A DNA stretch of 33,841 nt from Gemmatimonadales bacterium (GTDB taxonomy: Bacteria; Gemmatimonadota; Gemmatimonadetes; Gemmatimonadales; GWC2-71-9): assembly GCA_013813435.1 (NCBI GenBank), contig JACCRS010000074.1:1-33841 (forward strand), in the 5' to 3' direction. Positions 14,618 to 22,876 of this stretch are shown here, piece after piece (the stretch's first letter is position 1; each line of letters opens with the position of its first letter). The notes under the pieces were generated by a model. It worked only from the letters and a program-made list of their open reading frames with translations. It had not been told where the DNA came from and did not search any database. Both the position numbers and the translations under genes were made by a program.

Positions 14618-16840
14618 TTGTTGCCCAATCTGTTCCACTGGTTGACGGTCGCAACCGTCCTCTGGCTGATCACGCCCGCAATTCTCGAGGCCCAGTACCC
14701 GCGCGCGCGGCGAGGTCAGTTCGAGGTTCAGGGGATGGATTTCCGCAGGGATGGCGGTTGGCGCAAGCGCGTTAACGCGGTCCGCGCCGCTCGGCACCGT
14801 TTGCTCCGCGCTCGCGCGTTCTCGGCGCTCAACTCCGCCAGGGCAGGTAGTGGCGACAAAGTCACCGGCCGTGTGTTCGTACCCGTTCTTCCCATTGCAT
14901 TCCGTAACGTTCCCCCTCCGTTCCCCGCGTCTCAATACGAACAGCTGTTCTTTACCCCGCTACCGGCTGGCCGCCCGTACAGCCTGAAAACCTTTTACGA
15001 ACAGGTCTCCAACGGGAACATCAGCGTCGCCGGGCGGGTCCTCAACTGGGTGACGGCCGACTCGACCGATACGTACTACGAGGACGGGTGCAATGGCATC
15101 GGGGTTCTGGCGCCTTGTCCCCCGAGGGCGGTGAGCCGCTTCGGAGAGCTGCTGCTCGGCGCTCTTAACACCGTGTCGCAGGGCCCCGAGGGCGCCACGG
15201 TCTGGAGTGGATTCGACAACGATGGCCCTGACGGAACCCCCAACTCGGGTGACGACGACGGGTACGTCGATTTTCTGACTTTTCTACAACCCGAGAAGGA
15301 CGGTGCCTGCGAGAGCTCTCCCAATCTCTGGGCCCACCGCTTCGTGGTGCGAGCCTGGAATGGCGGCTCGCCCTATGTCACTCGCACCCCATGGATGGGA
15401 CACCCGGGGCAGTTTCTCAAGGTAGATGACTACATCATCCAGAGCGGGGTCGGAGGCAATACCGCGTGCGATGCCTCAGCCCTCATGCCCATCGGTACAG
15501 TGGCACACGAGACGGGCCATGCCTTCGGCCTTCCCGACCTTTACGATACCGAGCTCAACAGCGCGGCGGTGACCCAGGGAATTGGAGAGTGGGGACTGAT
15601 GGGTAGCGGTAACTATGCCAGTCCCAACAGCCCCTCCCGCTTGGAGGCCTGGTCTCTATTTGAGCTTGGATGGGTGGCAGTGGACACGCTGTCATCCGGC
15701 CGCGAGATCGGGCTGCCACCGGTGGCCAGCTCCGACACGCTGCTTTATTTGCCGGTCCCGGGAACCGACGAGTTCTATCTCCTGGAAAATCGGCAGGCGC
15801 AGGAGAGCGACTCCGCCCAGATGAACCCCGCTTTTGGCGCACGGTACAAGGCACCGGGTCTGCTCGTCTGGCATATCGACCAGGGCCAGGTGGACGGCCA
15901 CGGCTTCAGCACCGATAACCGGGTGAACGCCGGCCCGGTCCATGGTGTCGCGCTGGTGCAGGCAGATGGCCGCCAGGATCTGAGGCAGCCCGGTGGCAAG
16001 AACCGGGGAGACGCCGGCGACCCGTATCCCGGAAGCACCGGGAACTCCGCCTTGTGCCGGAGCACCACACCGACGGCCAGCGATAATCAAGGTGGCTTTG
16101 CGGGTTTTTGCCTCGAAGCCATCCGTCAGGAAACGCCCGGAGGACGAGTCGCCTTCCGCTATGTGCCCTTCCGGTCCGTGTTCGCCTCGGATCACCCGGG
16201 AGCGGATATCCTGGTGAACGGGAGCCGGGTGGCGCGGCTGGATCAGTTCTTTGTTCCCGGAACCCAGGTCGAGCTGTCGGCCGACTCGGTGCAGATCATC
16301 GAGACGCTGCGGAGCCGGTTCGACTTTTTATCGTGGAGCAACGGCGGAGCTCGCACTCACTCGGTGGTGACTGGAGAGTTTCCCGATACGATCACGGCGC
16401 GTATGGCCGCAGCGTACCAGCTGCGCATGACTGTGAAGGGTGCGGCCCCGGCGGCGGTAAACTCGGAAGTAATGGGCGACATCGAATCGGGGGTCTTCGT
16501 GGCGGAAGGAGCCAGTGTCTCTCTGCGAGCGACACCCCAGCCCGATGCCGCTTTCCTGAACTGGAGCGGAGATACCACGTCGGCTCGCGACACCCTCACC
16601 CTGCGAATGCTGCACCCCTTCAGTGTCACAGCTAACTTCATTGCCGTTCAGCAAGTGACGCTCACCGACGCAGCCGAAGCTCTGCTGGGTACCTCGCTGC
16701 TCGACACCCAGGAAACGGTGTATCTCGATGCCGTCGGTAACCGGAACGGTGCATACGATCTGGGAGATTTTCTGGCCGCAGCCGATCGCATGGCTATCCC
16801 GCCGCAACCTACGGCCGGATTGGAGGTGGCGGAGAAATGA
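14618..16840 (+). CDS. Secreted M6-family zinc metallopeptidase with dockerin-like tail
   Basis: A 740-residue exported protease. A hydrophobic signal peptide (LFHWLTVATVLWLITPAILE) ends in LEAQ near residue 26. The M6 (immune inhibitor A-type) catalytic motif is H297-E-T-G-H301-AFGLPDLYD, and the following GEWGLMGSG block is also family-typical. After about residue 500 come beta-rich repeats ending in LNWSGDTTSARDTLTLRM and VTANF, similar to internalin B-type repeat domains. The extreme C-terminus holds YLDAVGNRNGAYDLGDFLAA, an EF-hand/dockerin-like calcium loop. The start is a TTG at 14618 behind AGGTG; a second TTG follows directly. The gene overlaps the next one by four bases (ATGA), so protease and lipoprotein are co-expressed. 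The substrate is unknown. Confidence 0.85.
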   Translation: MLPNLFHWLTVATVLWLITPAILEAQYPRARRGQFEVQGMDFRRDGGWRKRVNAVRAARHRLLRARAFSALNSARAGSGDKVTGRVFVPVLPIAFRNVPPPFPASQYEQLFFTPLPAGRPYSLKTFYEQVSNGNISVAGRVLNWVTADSTDTYYEDGCNGIGVLAPCPPRAVSRFGELLLGALNTVSQGPEGATVWSGFDNDGPDGTPNSGDDDGYVDFLTFLQPEKDGACESSPNLWAHRFVVRAWNGGSPYVTRTPWMGHPGQFLKVDDYIIQSGVGGNTACDASALMPIGTVAHETGHAFGLPDLYDTELNSAAVTQGIGEWGLMGSGNYASPNSPSRLEAWSLFELGWVAVDTLSSGREIGLPPVASSDTLLYLPVPGTDEFYLLENRQAQESDSAQMNPAFGARYKAPGLLVWHIDQGQVDGHGFSTDNRVNAGPVHGVALVQADGRQDLRQPGGKNRGDAGDPYPGSTGNSALCRSTTPTASDNQGGFAGFCLEAIRQETPGGRVAFRYVPFRSVFASDHPGADILVNGSRVARLDQFFVPGTQVELSADSVQIIETLRSRFDFLSWSNGGARTHSVVTGEFPDTITARMAAAYQLRMTVKGAAPAAVNSEVMGDIESGVFVAEGASVSLRATPQPDAAFLNWSGDTTSARDTLTLRMLHPFSVTANFIAVQQVTLTDAAEALLGTSLLDTQETVYLDAVGNRNGAYDLGDFLAAADRMAIPPQPTAGLEVAEK

Positions 16841-17226
16841 GAGCCCCTCCGGTTTTAACGCTGAGCTTCATGGTAGCCCTGATTCTGACAGCGGGATGCT
16901 CCAACAATACCGGCCCCATTGCCGGAGCGCTCACTGTGAGCCTGTCGAGCCCCCACGGAGATGACGGTGCGGTGTTGTTGACCGTCGTCGGAGGGCCGGT
17001 GGACTCAGTCGAGTCGACGGGATACCCGCTCTACTCCGCTCGATCGGGTGGGGACACACTGAAACTCATCGTTACCGGCAATCTGGGTTCCGGCGCAATA
17101 GCGCGAGTTCATATTCCTGACAGCCGCCAGGCATCCCTCTATTCCGCCCGTCTGGCTCAGGCAGCCGCTCGAGGTACCTACGCCCCGCACGACCCGGCGG
17201 CGTACACCCTCACGTTGCTCCCCTAG
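16837..17226 (+). CDS. Small lipoprotein coupled to the M6 peptidase
   Basis: A 129-residue lipoprotein: signal MRAPPVLTLSFMVALILTAG followed by Cys21. The mature part is one beta-rich domain (about 30-129) with GALTVSLSSPHGDDGAVLLT and then a LKLIVTGNLGSGAIARVHIP segment. This alternation vaguely recalls cohesin-type domains, but the family is not recognised. It starts inside the peptidase stop codon (ATGA at 16837-16840). Because the peptidase ends in a dockerin-like loop, the lipoprotein may be its surface anchor. That is inference from position only. Confidence 0.65.
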   Translation: MRAPPVLTLSFMVALILTAGCSNNTGPIAGALTVSLSSPHGDDGAVLLTVVGGPVDSVESTGYPLYSARSGGDTLKLIVTGNLGSGAIARVHIPDSRQASLYSARLAQAAARGTYAPHDPAAYTLTLLP

Positions 17227-17247
17227 GGCGGGTAACTATAGGTAAGA

Positions 17248-17286
17248 CGGCAACTTAGTGTTGTAACGGATACTGTGCGGCAACTT
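17248..17286 (+). promoter_or_regulatory. Direct repeats upstream of soxY, possible operator
   Basis: CGGCAACTT occurs at 17248-17256 and again at 17278-17286, exactly 30 bases apart (about three helical turns), in the short gap before the sox-like operon. Such phased repeats often bind a regulator. No promoter boxes could be assigned with confidence. Confidence 0.3.
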
Positions 17287-17321
17287 GACTTGAGAGAGTG
17301 CCGGGGTTTATCCTCCAGATG

Positions 17322-17831
17322 ATGTCATACCATGACGAATTACCCCGTCGATCTTTCCTTCGGGCCTGCGCCGTCACTGCGGCTGGGCTCGTGGTCACAG
17401 GCACTTTAGCCGACCAGCTCGTCGCCGCCACCAACAAGTTCCCGCTGGGACAAGACGATCCCGAGGTACCCAACGAAGAGGTCGCGCGGATCCTCGAGCG
17501 TATCTCGGGCGGTCGCCCGATCCAGCGGGGACACGTAAGCCTCGACATGCCGCTGGTTGCCGAAGACGGCCGGGTGGTGCCCGTGATCATCGAGACCGAT
17601 CTCCCGATGACGCCTGAGAAGTATGTGAAGGCCGTTCACCTGGTGGTCGATCACAACCCCGACGCGCATCTAGCCGCCTTTCATCTGACCCCGGCCATCG
17701 GCGCCGTGGCCATCTCCACCCGGATCAAGATGAAGCGCACGACGTGGGTGAGGGCGATCGTGGAAACCAGCACAGGTGAAGTGTGGGCCGACTATAGCAG
17801 AGTGCGCGTCAGCCTTAACGGGTGTGGATGA
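17322..17831 (+). CDS. soxY: SoxY-like sulfur carrier protein
   Basis: A 169-residue periplasmic protein that carries sulfur intermediates on a C-terminal cysteine. It has a twin-arginine signal (PRRSFLRACAVTAAGL) for folded export, a SoxY-type core (PVIIETDLPMTPEKYVKAVH, HLTPAIGAVAISTRIKM) and ends in SLNGCG. Cys168 is therefore next to last, a shortened form of the usual GGCGG swinging arm. The ATG at 17322 places the arginine pair about ten residues in; ATG 17319 or GTG 17298 are alternatives. The gene overlaps soxZ (ATGA at 17828-17831). No soxX, soxA, soxB or soxCD is found in the window, so full thiosulfate oxidation is not implied. Confidence 0.85.
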   Translation: MSYHDELPRRSFLRACAVTAAGLVVTGTLADQLVAATNKFPLGQDDPEVPNEEVARILERISGGRPIQRGHVSLDMPLVAEDGRVVPVIIETDLPMTPEKYVKAVHLVVDHNPDAHLAAFHLTPAIGAVAISTRIKMKRTTWVRAIVETSTGEVWADYSRVRVSLNGCG

Positions 17832-18169
17832 TGACCTATACCATCGGGGAGGCACGAATCAAGGTGCCCGAGCGGATCAGCCAGGGCGACCTGATCACCG
17901 TGAACTCCATAGTATCCCATCCAATGGACACAGGGTTTTTCCGCAACGCCGATGGCGACCCCATTCCCGCATACTTCATAAAGCAGGTGGTGGTCACCTA
18001 TGGAGGTGACGAGGTCGCTCGATTCGAGTGGACCTCGGGAATGAGCCGGGATCCGATGGTGAGCTTTACCCTCAAGGCGGAGAAAGAAGCGCCCCTGACT
18101 ATGGTCTGGACTGACAACAAGGGTGCCACATTCAAGCAGTCGGTCAACATCGGCTTCGCTACCGCCTGA
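17828..18169 (+). CDS. soxZ: SoxZ-like sulfur carrier partner
   Basis: A 113-residue immunoglobulin-fold protein that forms the heterodimer with SoxY. Family features are ARIKVPERISQGDLITVNSI, the SHPMDTGFFRNADGDPIPAY block and the closing WTDNKGATFKQSVNI. It has no signal peptide, as expected, because SoxZ is exported together with the Tat-targeted SoxY. The ATG at 17828 overlaps the soxY stop; a second ATG at 17831 is possible. It is followed after 53 bases by the hydrolase gene. Confidence 0.88.
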   Translation: MMTYTIGEARIKVPERISQGDLITVNSIVSHPMDTGFFRNADGDPIPAYFIKQVVVTYGGDEVARFEWTSGMSRDPMVSFTLKAEKEAPLTMVWTDNKGATFKQSVNIGFATA

Positions 18170-18222
18170 CGCTCTCCGGCCGGACCGGCCGGCCATCCCA
18201 TCCCATCGCGTCGGCCTCAGAA

Positions 18223-19179
18223 GTGCTTCGCCTTTTCCTCAGTTCGTCCCCCATTCTTTTCGCCGTGTTTCCGGCGCTGATCAGCCTCAATGCCGAGACC
18301 CAGCCGCCCACGCTCCGGCGCCTGGCCCCAGGGGTTTATGCCTCCCTAGGGGATATAGGGCGAGGATCCGAGGGCCGGCCCAACGCCGGCTTCGTGGTAA
18401 CCTCCTCGGGGGTGGTGGTGATCGATGCCCTGGCCAGCCCCCGTCAGGCAGAGGAACTGCTTCAGTCGATCCGCTCGGTCACCCGCCAGCCGGTCAAGTG
18501 GGTAATTCTCACCCATCATCACCCCGACCATCATTTCGGCACGGCTGTATTCCGGCGGCTGGGTGCGAAGGTCATTGCCCATCCTGATCGCCGGGTGTTG
18601 GCGTCCGAAGGTGGCGAGGATGCCCTGATTGCTGATTGGGTACGGGTGGTGGGTTTGGACGCCATGCGGGGGTTCGAGTTCGCCGACACACCCGATCGCC
18701 CCGTTACCGCAACCGACACCCTATGCCTCGGCGGAAAAACCCTGGTGATCAGGCATCCGGGGGCAGCGCATTCGCCGGGCGACCTCATGGTCTGGCTACC
18801 CCGGGAGCGGATTCTGTTTGCGGGCGATCTGCTGGTCGAAGACGGGGTGACCATGGTAGTCGACGGCAACTCTGACCGGCTGCTTCATGCGCTTGCGGCG
18901 ATCGACAGCCTGGCGCCGGCGGCGGTGGTTCCCGGCCACGGAGCCATCCCCGGACGGCCGGAGCTGCTGGTGGCGCGCACCCGGGACTACATCACCGCGC
19001 TTCGGTCTGCCATGCGGTCTGCCATTGAGCGGGGAGCGCCGATGGGCCGCGCCATGGCGGCGCTGCCTCCCGCCGATGAGACTCGGCCGGTTTCCCTCAA
19101 CTCCCGCCGCCGCCGCAACGCGGTGCGAGTCTATCTCGAGGAAGAAAGAGCCTACATGGGACTGGACTCGACCCGATGA
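18223..19179 (+). CDS. Exported metallo-beta-lactamase-fold hydrolase, SoxH-like
   Basis: A 318-residue protein with a hydrophobic signal (LRLFLSSSPILFAVFPALIS) and a complete metallo-beta-lactamase fold. The zinc ligands are in THHHPDHHFG, the later His in GAAHSPGD, the Asp in LFAGDLLVEDG and the His in VPGHGAIPG. The order and spacing fit the SoxH / quinoprotein-relay hydrolase group rather than beta-lactamases. The start is a GTG at 18223 with no clear ribosome-binding site. Lying between soxZ and a rhodanese gene, it may act on a sulfur carrier adduct, but its substrate is unknown. It overlaps the rhodanese gene by four bases. Confidence 0.8.
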   Translation: MLRLFLSSSPILFAVFPALISLNAETQPPTLRRLAPGVYASLGDIGRGSEGRPNAGFVVTSSGVVVIDALASPRQAEELLQSIRSVTRQPVKWVILTHHHPDHHFGTAVFRRLGAKVIAHPDRRVLASEGGEDALIADWVRVVGLDAMRGFEFADTPDRPVTATDTLCLGGKTLVIRHPGAAHSPGDLMVWLPRERILFAGDLLVEDGVTMVVDGNSDRLLHALAAIDSLAPAAVVPGHGAIPGRPELLVARTRDYITALRSAMRSAIERGAPMGRAMAALPPADETRPVSLNSRRRRNAVRVYLEEERAYMGLDSTR

Positions 19180-20120
19180 TTGGACCAGTGCGCAGGGCAG
19201 GGCTTTTCGGTCTATCTCTGATCCTCGCGTGTGCTACTCGGGCGGCACCGATCAAACCGGAGCCGGCGCCACCAGCCAAGCTTCCATCTCTGGTGTCAAC
19301 CAAACAGCTGGCCGCCTGGCAGCAGGAACAGCGGGTCAGTCTGATTGACGTGCGGTCCGACGTATTCACCTATTTGGCGGGGCATCTGCCTGGCGCGGTA
19401 TACCTCAACACCGAGACCATGAGGGCGAGTGAACGAGGTATTCCTTCTCAACTCCTGTCGTCGCGAGCGTACCGCGATCTCTTCTCCCGGCTGGGGCTGA
19501 GCTTCGATACGCCGGCCGTCATCTATAGTGCCGGCGAGACGGGCAACATCGATGCGACCTTCCTCGCCTGGCTGTTGGCCGGCTTTGGCCACCCCAGGGT
19601 GTACGTGCTGAACGGCGGATACTTCAAGTGGCAACTGGAACACCGGCTGGTGGTTCAGCGGTACCCCCAGGTCTACGAAGCCTCATTTCCGGTTGCTCCC
19701 TTCCGTCCGGAGCGCGCCTCGCTGGAGGATGTGCGCCGAGCCTCTGTCACAGGTGATGCCGTGCTGGTCGATGCCCGGCCGCGTGAGCAGTATGAGGGAA
19801 AGGCAGGCGCACAGATGAGGCGGGGACACATTCCCGGAGCGATCAGCCACTACTGGCAGGATGATCTGACGCGGGTGGGCTTTGGCCACATCTGGAAGAG
19901 CCCGGCCGAGCTACGCGCCGGCTACGAGGAGCAGGGAATCACCCCGGATAAGAGCATCATCGCCTACTGCAACAGTACCTCGGAGGCGAGCCACGTACAC
20001 TTTACCCTGCGATACCTTCTGGGTTATCAGCGGGTGCGGATCTACGTGGGCTCGTGGACCGAGTGGGCCGAGAGGGCTGAACTCCCGGTAGAAGTGGGGA
20101 ACGTCGATCTTGACCGGTAA
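19176..20120 (+). CDS. Lipoprotein tandem rhodanese (sulfurtransferase)
   Basis: A 314-residue sulfurtransferase with two rhodanese domains (about 40-165 and 175-310), anchored by a lipoprotein signal ending at Cys19 (SLILAC). The C-terminal domain holds the persulfide-forming Cys265 in AYCNSTSEASH and ends with YVGSWTEWAERAELPVE. The N-terminal domain has a serine in the equivalent loop (VIYSAGETGN) and is the usual inactive partner. It would move sulfane sulfur between thiosulfate or a carrier and an acceptor in the periplasm. It starts in the ATGA overlap with the hydrolase gene and is the last gene of the soxYZ operon. It converges on the amidohydrolase gene with 21 bases between the stops. 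Confidence 0.85.
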   Translation: MIGPVRRAGLFGLSLILACATRAAPIKPEPAPPAKLPSLVSTKQLAAWQQEQRVSLIDVRSDVFTYLAGHLPGAVYLNTETMRASERGIPSQLLSSRAYRDLFSRLGLSFDTPAVIYSAGETGNIDATFLAWLLAGFGHPRVYVLNGGYFKWQLEHRLVVQRYPQVYEASFPVAPFRPERASLEDVRRASVTGDAVLVDARPREQYEGKAGAQMRRGHIPGAISHYWQDDLTRVGFGHIWKSPAELRAGYEEQGITPDKSIIAYCNSTSEASHVHFTLRYLLGYQRVRIYVGSWTEWAERAELPVEVGNVDLDR

Positions 20121-20141
20121 AGCTCACGCGTCTCCCGCAGT

Positions 20142-21578
20142 CTATCTGGACGCAATCCCGCTTCTCAGCTGCCCGGGCCGCCAGATTCGTCCGCCCTTCA
20201 TGATCCACTCGACGGTATCCAGGTTGTCGATGTCCTCGAGCGGGTTCTTGCTCAGCATCACAAGGTCAGCGTAGCGCCCGGCCTCGATCGTACCCAGCCG
20301 GCGGGCGGGCTCTCCGCCTAACGCTTTGGCGGCGTCCCTGGTAGCAGCGAGCAGCGCGGCCCTGGGAGTGAGCGCCACGGAGTCCACCAGCAGCCGAAGC
20401 TCTCCAAACAGCGAGGCGCGCTCGATGGCGGGGCCGTAGGCCACATGGTCGCTCCCGGCACTGATCCTTACCCCACGCCTCACTGCCTCACGAGTGATCT
20501 CGATTCCGAAACCTGAGGCGGCGCGAACGTACTCCTCCTGCTCCGAGGGGATGCGACGCCGCTTTGCGTTATAGTATGCCACGCTCTGGCGGGTGGCATC
20601 GAGCGTGGGCTCGAAAACCGTACCCCGCAGCGCCATGGAATCGAGTGCCGCCAGAATCCGCGGGTCATGGACCGAGCCCACGGTGGCCACCTCGGCCGTG
20701 GCCATCTGCAGGTTGCCGTCGTTAACCAGGGTATCGCGCTCCTCGGGTGACAAGAGCTCGCCCGCCATTCCCGCGGCGTGCACCAGACCGTCCTGGCCGG
20801 CCAGCGCCTGCTCCAAAGCGCTGGCGGGTTGCACCCAGGCGTGCCCCCAAACCGACATCCCGGCGCGGTGGGCAGCCTCGGTCAGCTTTCGAACCGACTC
20901 ACGATCGAGCTGGGCGTAGAGCTTGAGACCTATGGCGCCGGTTTGCCGGGCCGCCTCAACTACGGAGTCGGCGTCATCGTTCGGAGTATAGAGCATCGGG
21001 GTCCAGCCGAGGGCCTGCATGGCCATGGCCGGCGGCTGGCGGTAGACGGTGCCCCGTGAAGTTCGGGTGCCCCGGAAGCCGTTGAAAAAGAATCGCCGGC
21101 CCGCCACCAGCTGCATGGCGTACACCCGAGGCGTTGCAGTAAGGGCGTTGACCCGGGTGAGCAGCTCGGCCGGACTGGTTCCCATGTCTCGTACGGTCGT
21201 CACTCCCTGGGCCAGCAGGTTGCGCAAGTCGAGTGACAGCTCCTCGCCGGCGCTGCCGCGAGTCAAAAAGAGAAGATGGACGTGGCTATCGATGAGGCCG
21301 GGAATGAGCCATTGGTTGTGGCCGTTGATTATTCGTGCACCGGCCGGTATCCGGCACTCGCCGGCGGCACCGGCGCATACGATCCGCCCGGCCCGCACCA
21401 GGGTCACCGCGTTGGCCACGACCGGCCGGCCGGTGCCGTCCCAGAGATTAGCTCTGACTATCGCGAGAGTGGGGTTTGGGGGCGGAGCCAGGCGGGGCCG
21501 GGGCGTACCTCCGCCGCAGGCGCTCAGGGTCAGGGTCCCGAAGAAAACGGCCGCAATAGCCGGCAAGGAAAACTTCAT
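20142..21578 (-). CDS. Amidohydrolase-superfamily lipoprotein (imidazolonepropionase/prolidase-like)
   Basis: A 478-residue exported metal-dependent hydrolase. The signal MKFSLPAIAAVFFGTLTLSAC places a lipidated cysteine at residue 21. Metal and catalytic motifs are GLIDSHVHLLFL (His-x-His), the lysine in IGLKLYAQLD, GHAWVQ, LVHAAGM and the Asp in SAGSDHVAYG. The ending GTIEAGRYADLVMLSKNPLE is typical of the superfamily. Secreted members often cleave dipeptides or Xaa-Pro bonds, but the substrate cannot be read here. A frame extends 19 codons upstream with a GTG start; the ATG gives a proper signal peptide and was preferred. Confidence 0.8.
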   Translation of the reverse strand: MKFSLPAIAAVFFGTLTLSACGGGTPRPRLAPPPNPTLAIVRANLWDGTGRPVVANAVTLVRAGRIVCAGAAGECRIPAGARIINGHNQWLIPGLIDSHVHLLFLTRGSAGEELSLDLRNLLAQGVTTVRDMGTSPAELLTRVNALTATPRVYAMQLVAGRRFFFNGFRGTRTSRGTVYRQPPAMAMQALGWTPMLYTPNDDADSVVEAARQTGAIGLKLYAQLDRESVRKLTEAAHRAGMSVWGHAWVQPASALEQALAGQDGLVHAAGMAGELLSPEERDTLVNDGNLQMATAEVATVGSVHDPRILAALDSMALRGTVFEPTLDATRQSVAYYNAKRRRIPSEQEEYVRAASGFGIEITREAVRRGVRISAGSDHVAYGPAIERASLFGELRLLVDSVALTPRAALLAATRDAAKALGGEPARRLGTIEAGRYADLVMLSKNPLEDIDNLDTVEWIMKGGRIWRPGQLRSGIASR

Positions 21579-21883
21579 ATATGGATGCACTCCTGGCGCC
21601 GGCGGTGACGCGGCGAACTGCCGGAGGGGCGTCACTCCACTCGACTTCTCTTAAGATGCGTACCAAGAATTTTTTTAGCCGTGACAGGCAGGCTGGCTCT
21701 CGGGGTGATTCCCAGCACTACGCCTGAATTCGATAGCCGGTTTCTATGCGATGACTTGCACTCCACATCGGCCTCGGCCACTGACCTTTGGTATTCTAAA
21801 CCCGACAGCTTGATAACGTGAAAGGCGGTCCGCTGGTTCTACCTGCTGTTGCGGGCTGGGCGGCCGCTCCCTAGTCTTCCCTC
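21579..21883. other. Gap between the divergent amidohydrolase and hemB genes
   Basis: About 305 bases with no coding sequence. It must hold the promoters for both the haem operon and the amidohydrolase. No convincing -35/-10 pair was found. The minus strand at about 21676-21760 contains pieces that recall a cobalamin riboswitch, GTGCAAGTC and later GAGAGCCAGCCTGCCTGTC. The GGA-x-ACC element expected between them is incomplete, so no riboswitch is called. Confidence 0.4.
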
Positions 21884-22876
21884 GTGACCCTCCTCCCTAC
21901 CAACCGGCCGCGGCGGCGGCGGCGAACCGGCGCCATACGTCAACTCGTCCGGGAACACGAGCTTGCCCCGTCGGACCTCATCCAGCCGCTGTTCGTCGTG
22001 CATGGAAGCCGGTTAGAGCGTGAAATCGGTTCGATGCCGGACGTTTTTCAGCTTTCAGTGGACGAGTCGCTGGACCGCGAGGCGGACCGGGTACGCTCGC
22101 TGGGAATTCAAGCGGTGCTGCTCTTCGGAGTTCCCGCCAGCAAGGACGAAACCGGCTCGGAGAATTACGCTGAGAACGGCATCGTCCAGCAGGCATTGCG
22201 GCGGTTGCGCAGCCGTCACCCCGATCTGTTACTGATCTCCGACCTCTGCTGCTGCGAGTACACCAGTCACGGCCACTGTGGGGTGGTGCGCAACGGCTCG
22301 GTGGATAACGACGCCACGCTCGAGATTCTGGCACGAGCCGCGGTGAGCCACGCCGCCGCCGGTGCGGACATCATTGCGCCGAGCGGGATGATGGACGGGA
22401 TGGTTGCCACCATCCGCGCTGCCCTCGACGGTGCCGGTTACGCCGACCAGGCCATACTCAGCTATGCCGTCAAGTACGCCAGTGCCTTCTACGGGCCGTT
22501 CAGGGAGGCGGCTCAGAGTGCGCCCGCCTTTGGCGACCGGCGGCAATACCAGATGGACCCGGCCAACGTACGCGAGGCGGTCCTCGAGGCCGCCCTGGAT
22601 GAAGCGGAGGGAGCCGATCTGCTGATGGTAAAACCTGCGCTGGCCTATCTCGACGTGGTGCGCGCGGTGCGCGAGCGAACCCAGCTCCCCCTACTGGCCT
22701 ACAACGTGAGCGGTGAATACTCGATGGTAAAGGCGGCTGCGCGTCAAGGATGGATCGACGAGGGGAGGGTAGTGATCGAGGCGCTCACCGGAATGCGACG
22801 GGCGGGTGCGGATGCCATCATCACCTACCACGCCAAAGCGGCCGCGGCTATGCTGGCCCAGCAGGCGGGACAATGA
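21884..22876 (+). CDS. hemB: Delta-aminolevulinic acid dehydratase (porphobilinogen synthase)
   Basis: Joins two 5-aminolevulinate molecules to porphobilinogen in the cytosol. The 330-residue protein has the zinc-binding cysteines C122, C124 and C132 in [14 protein letters not shown] (C123 is an extra). The Schiff-base lysines are K197 ([13 protein letters not shown]) and K250 (LMVKPALAY). The cysteine set marks the zinc-dependent rather than the magnesium-only type. The start is a GTG at 21884. It is the first gene of a seven-gene haem operon and overlaps hemL by four bases (ATGA). Confidence 0.95.
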   Translation: MTLLPTNRPRRRRRTGAIRQLVREHELAPSDLIQPLFVVHGSRLEREIGSMPDVFQLSVDESLDREADRVRSLGIQAVLLFGVPASKDETGSENYAENGIVQQALRRLRSRHPDLLLISDLCCCEYTSHGHCGVVRNGSVDNDATLEILARAAVSHAAAGADIIAPSGMMDGMVATIRAALDGAGYADQAILSYAVKYASAFYGPFREAAQSAPAFGDRRQYQMDPANVREAVLEAALDEAEGADLLMVKPALAYLDVVRAVRERTQLPLLAYNVSGEYSMVKAAARQGWIDEGRVVIEALTGMRRAGADAIITYHAKAAAAMLAQQAGQ

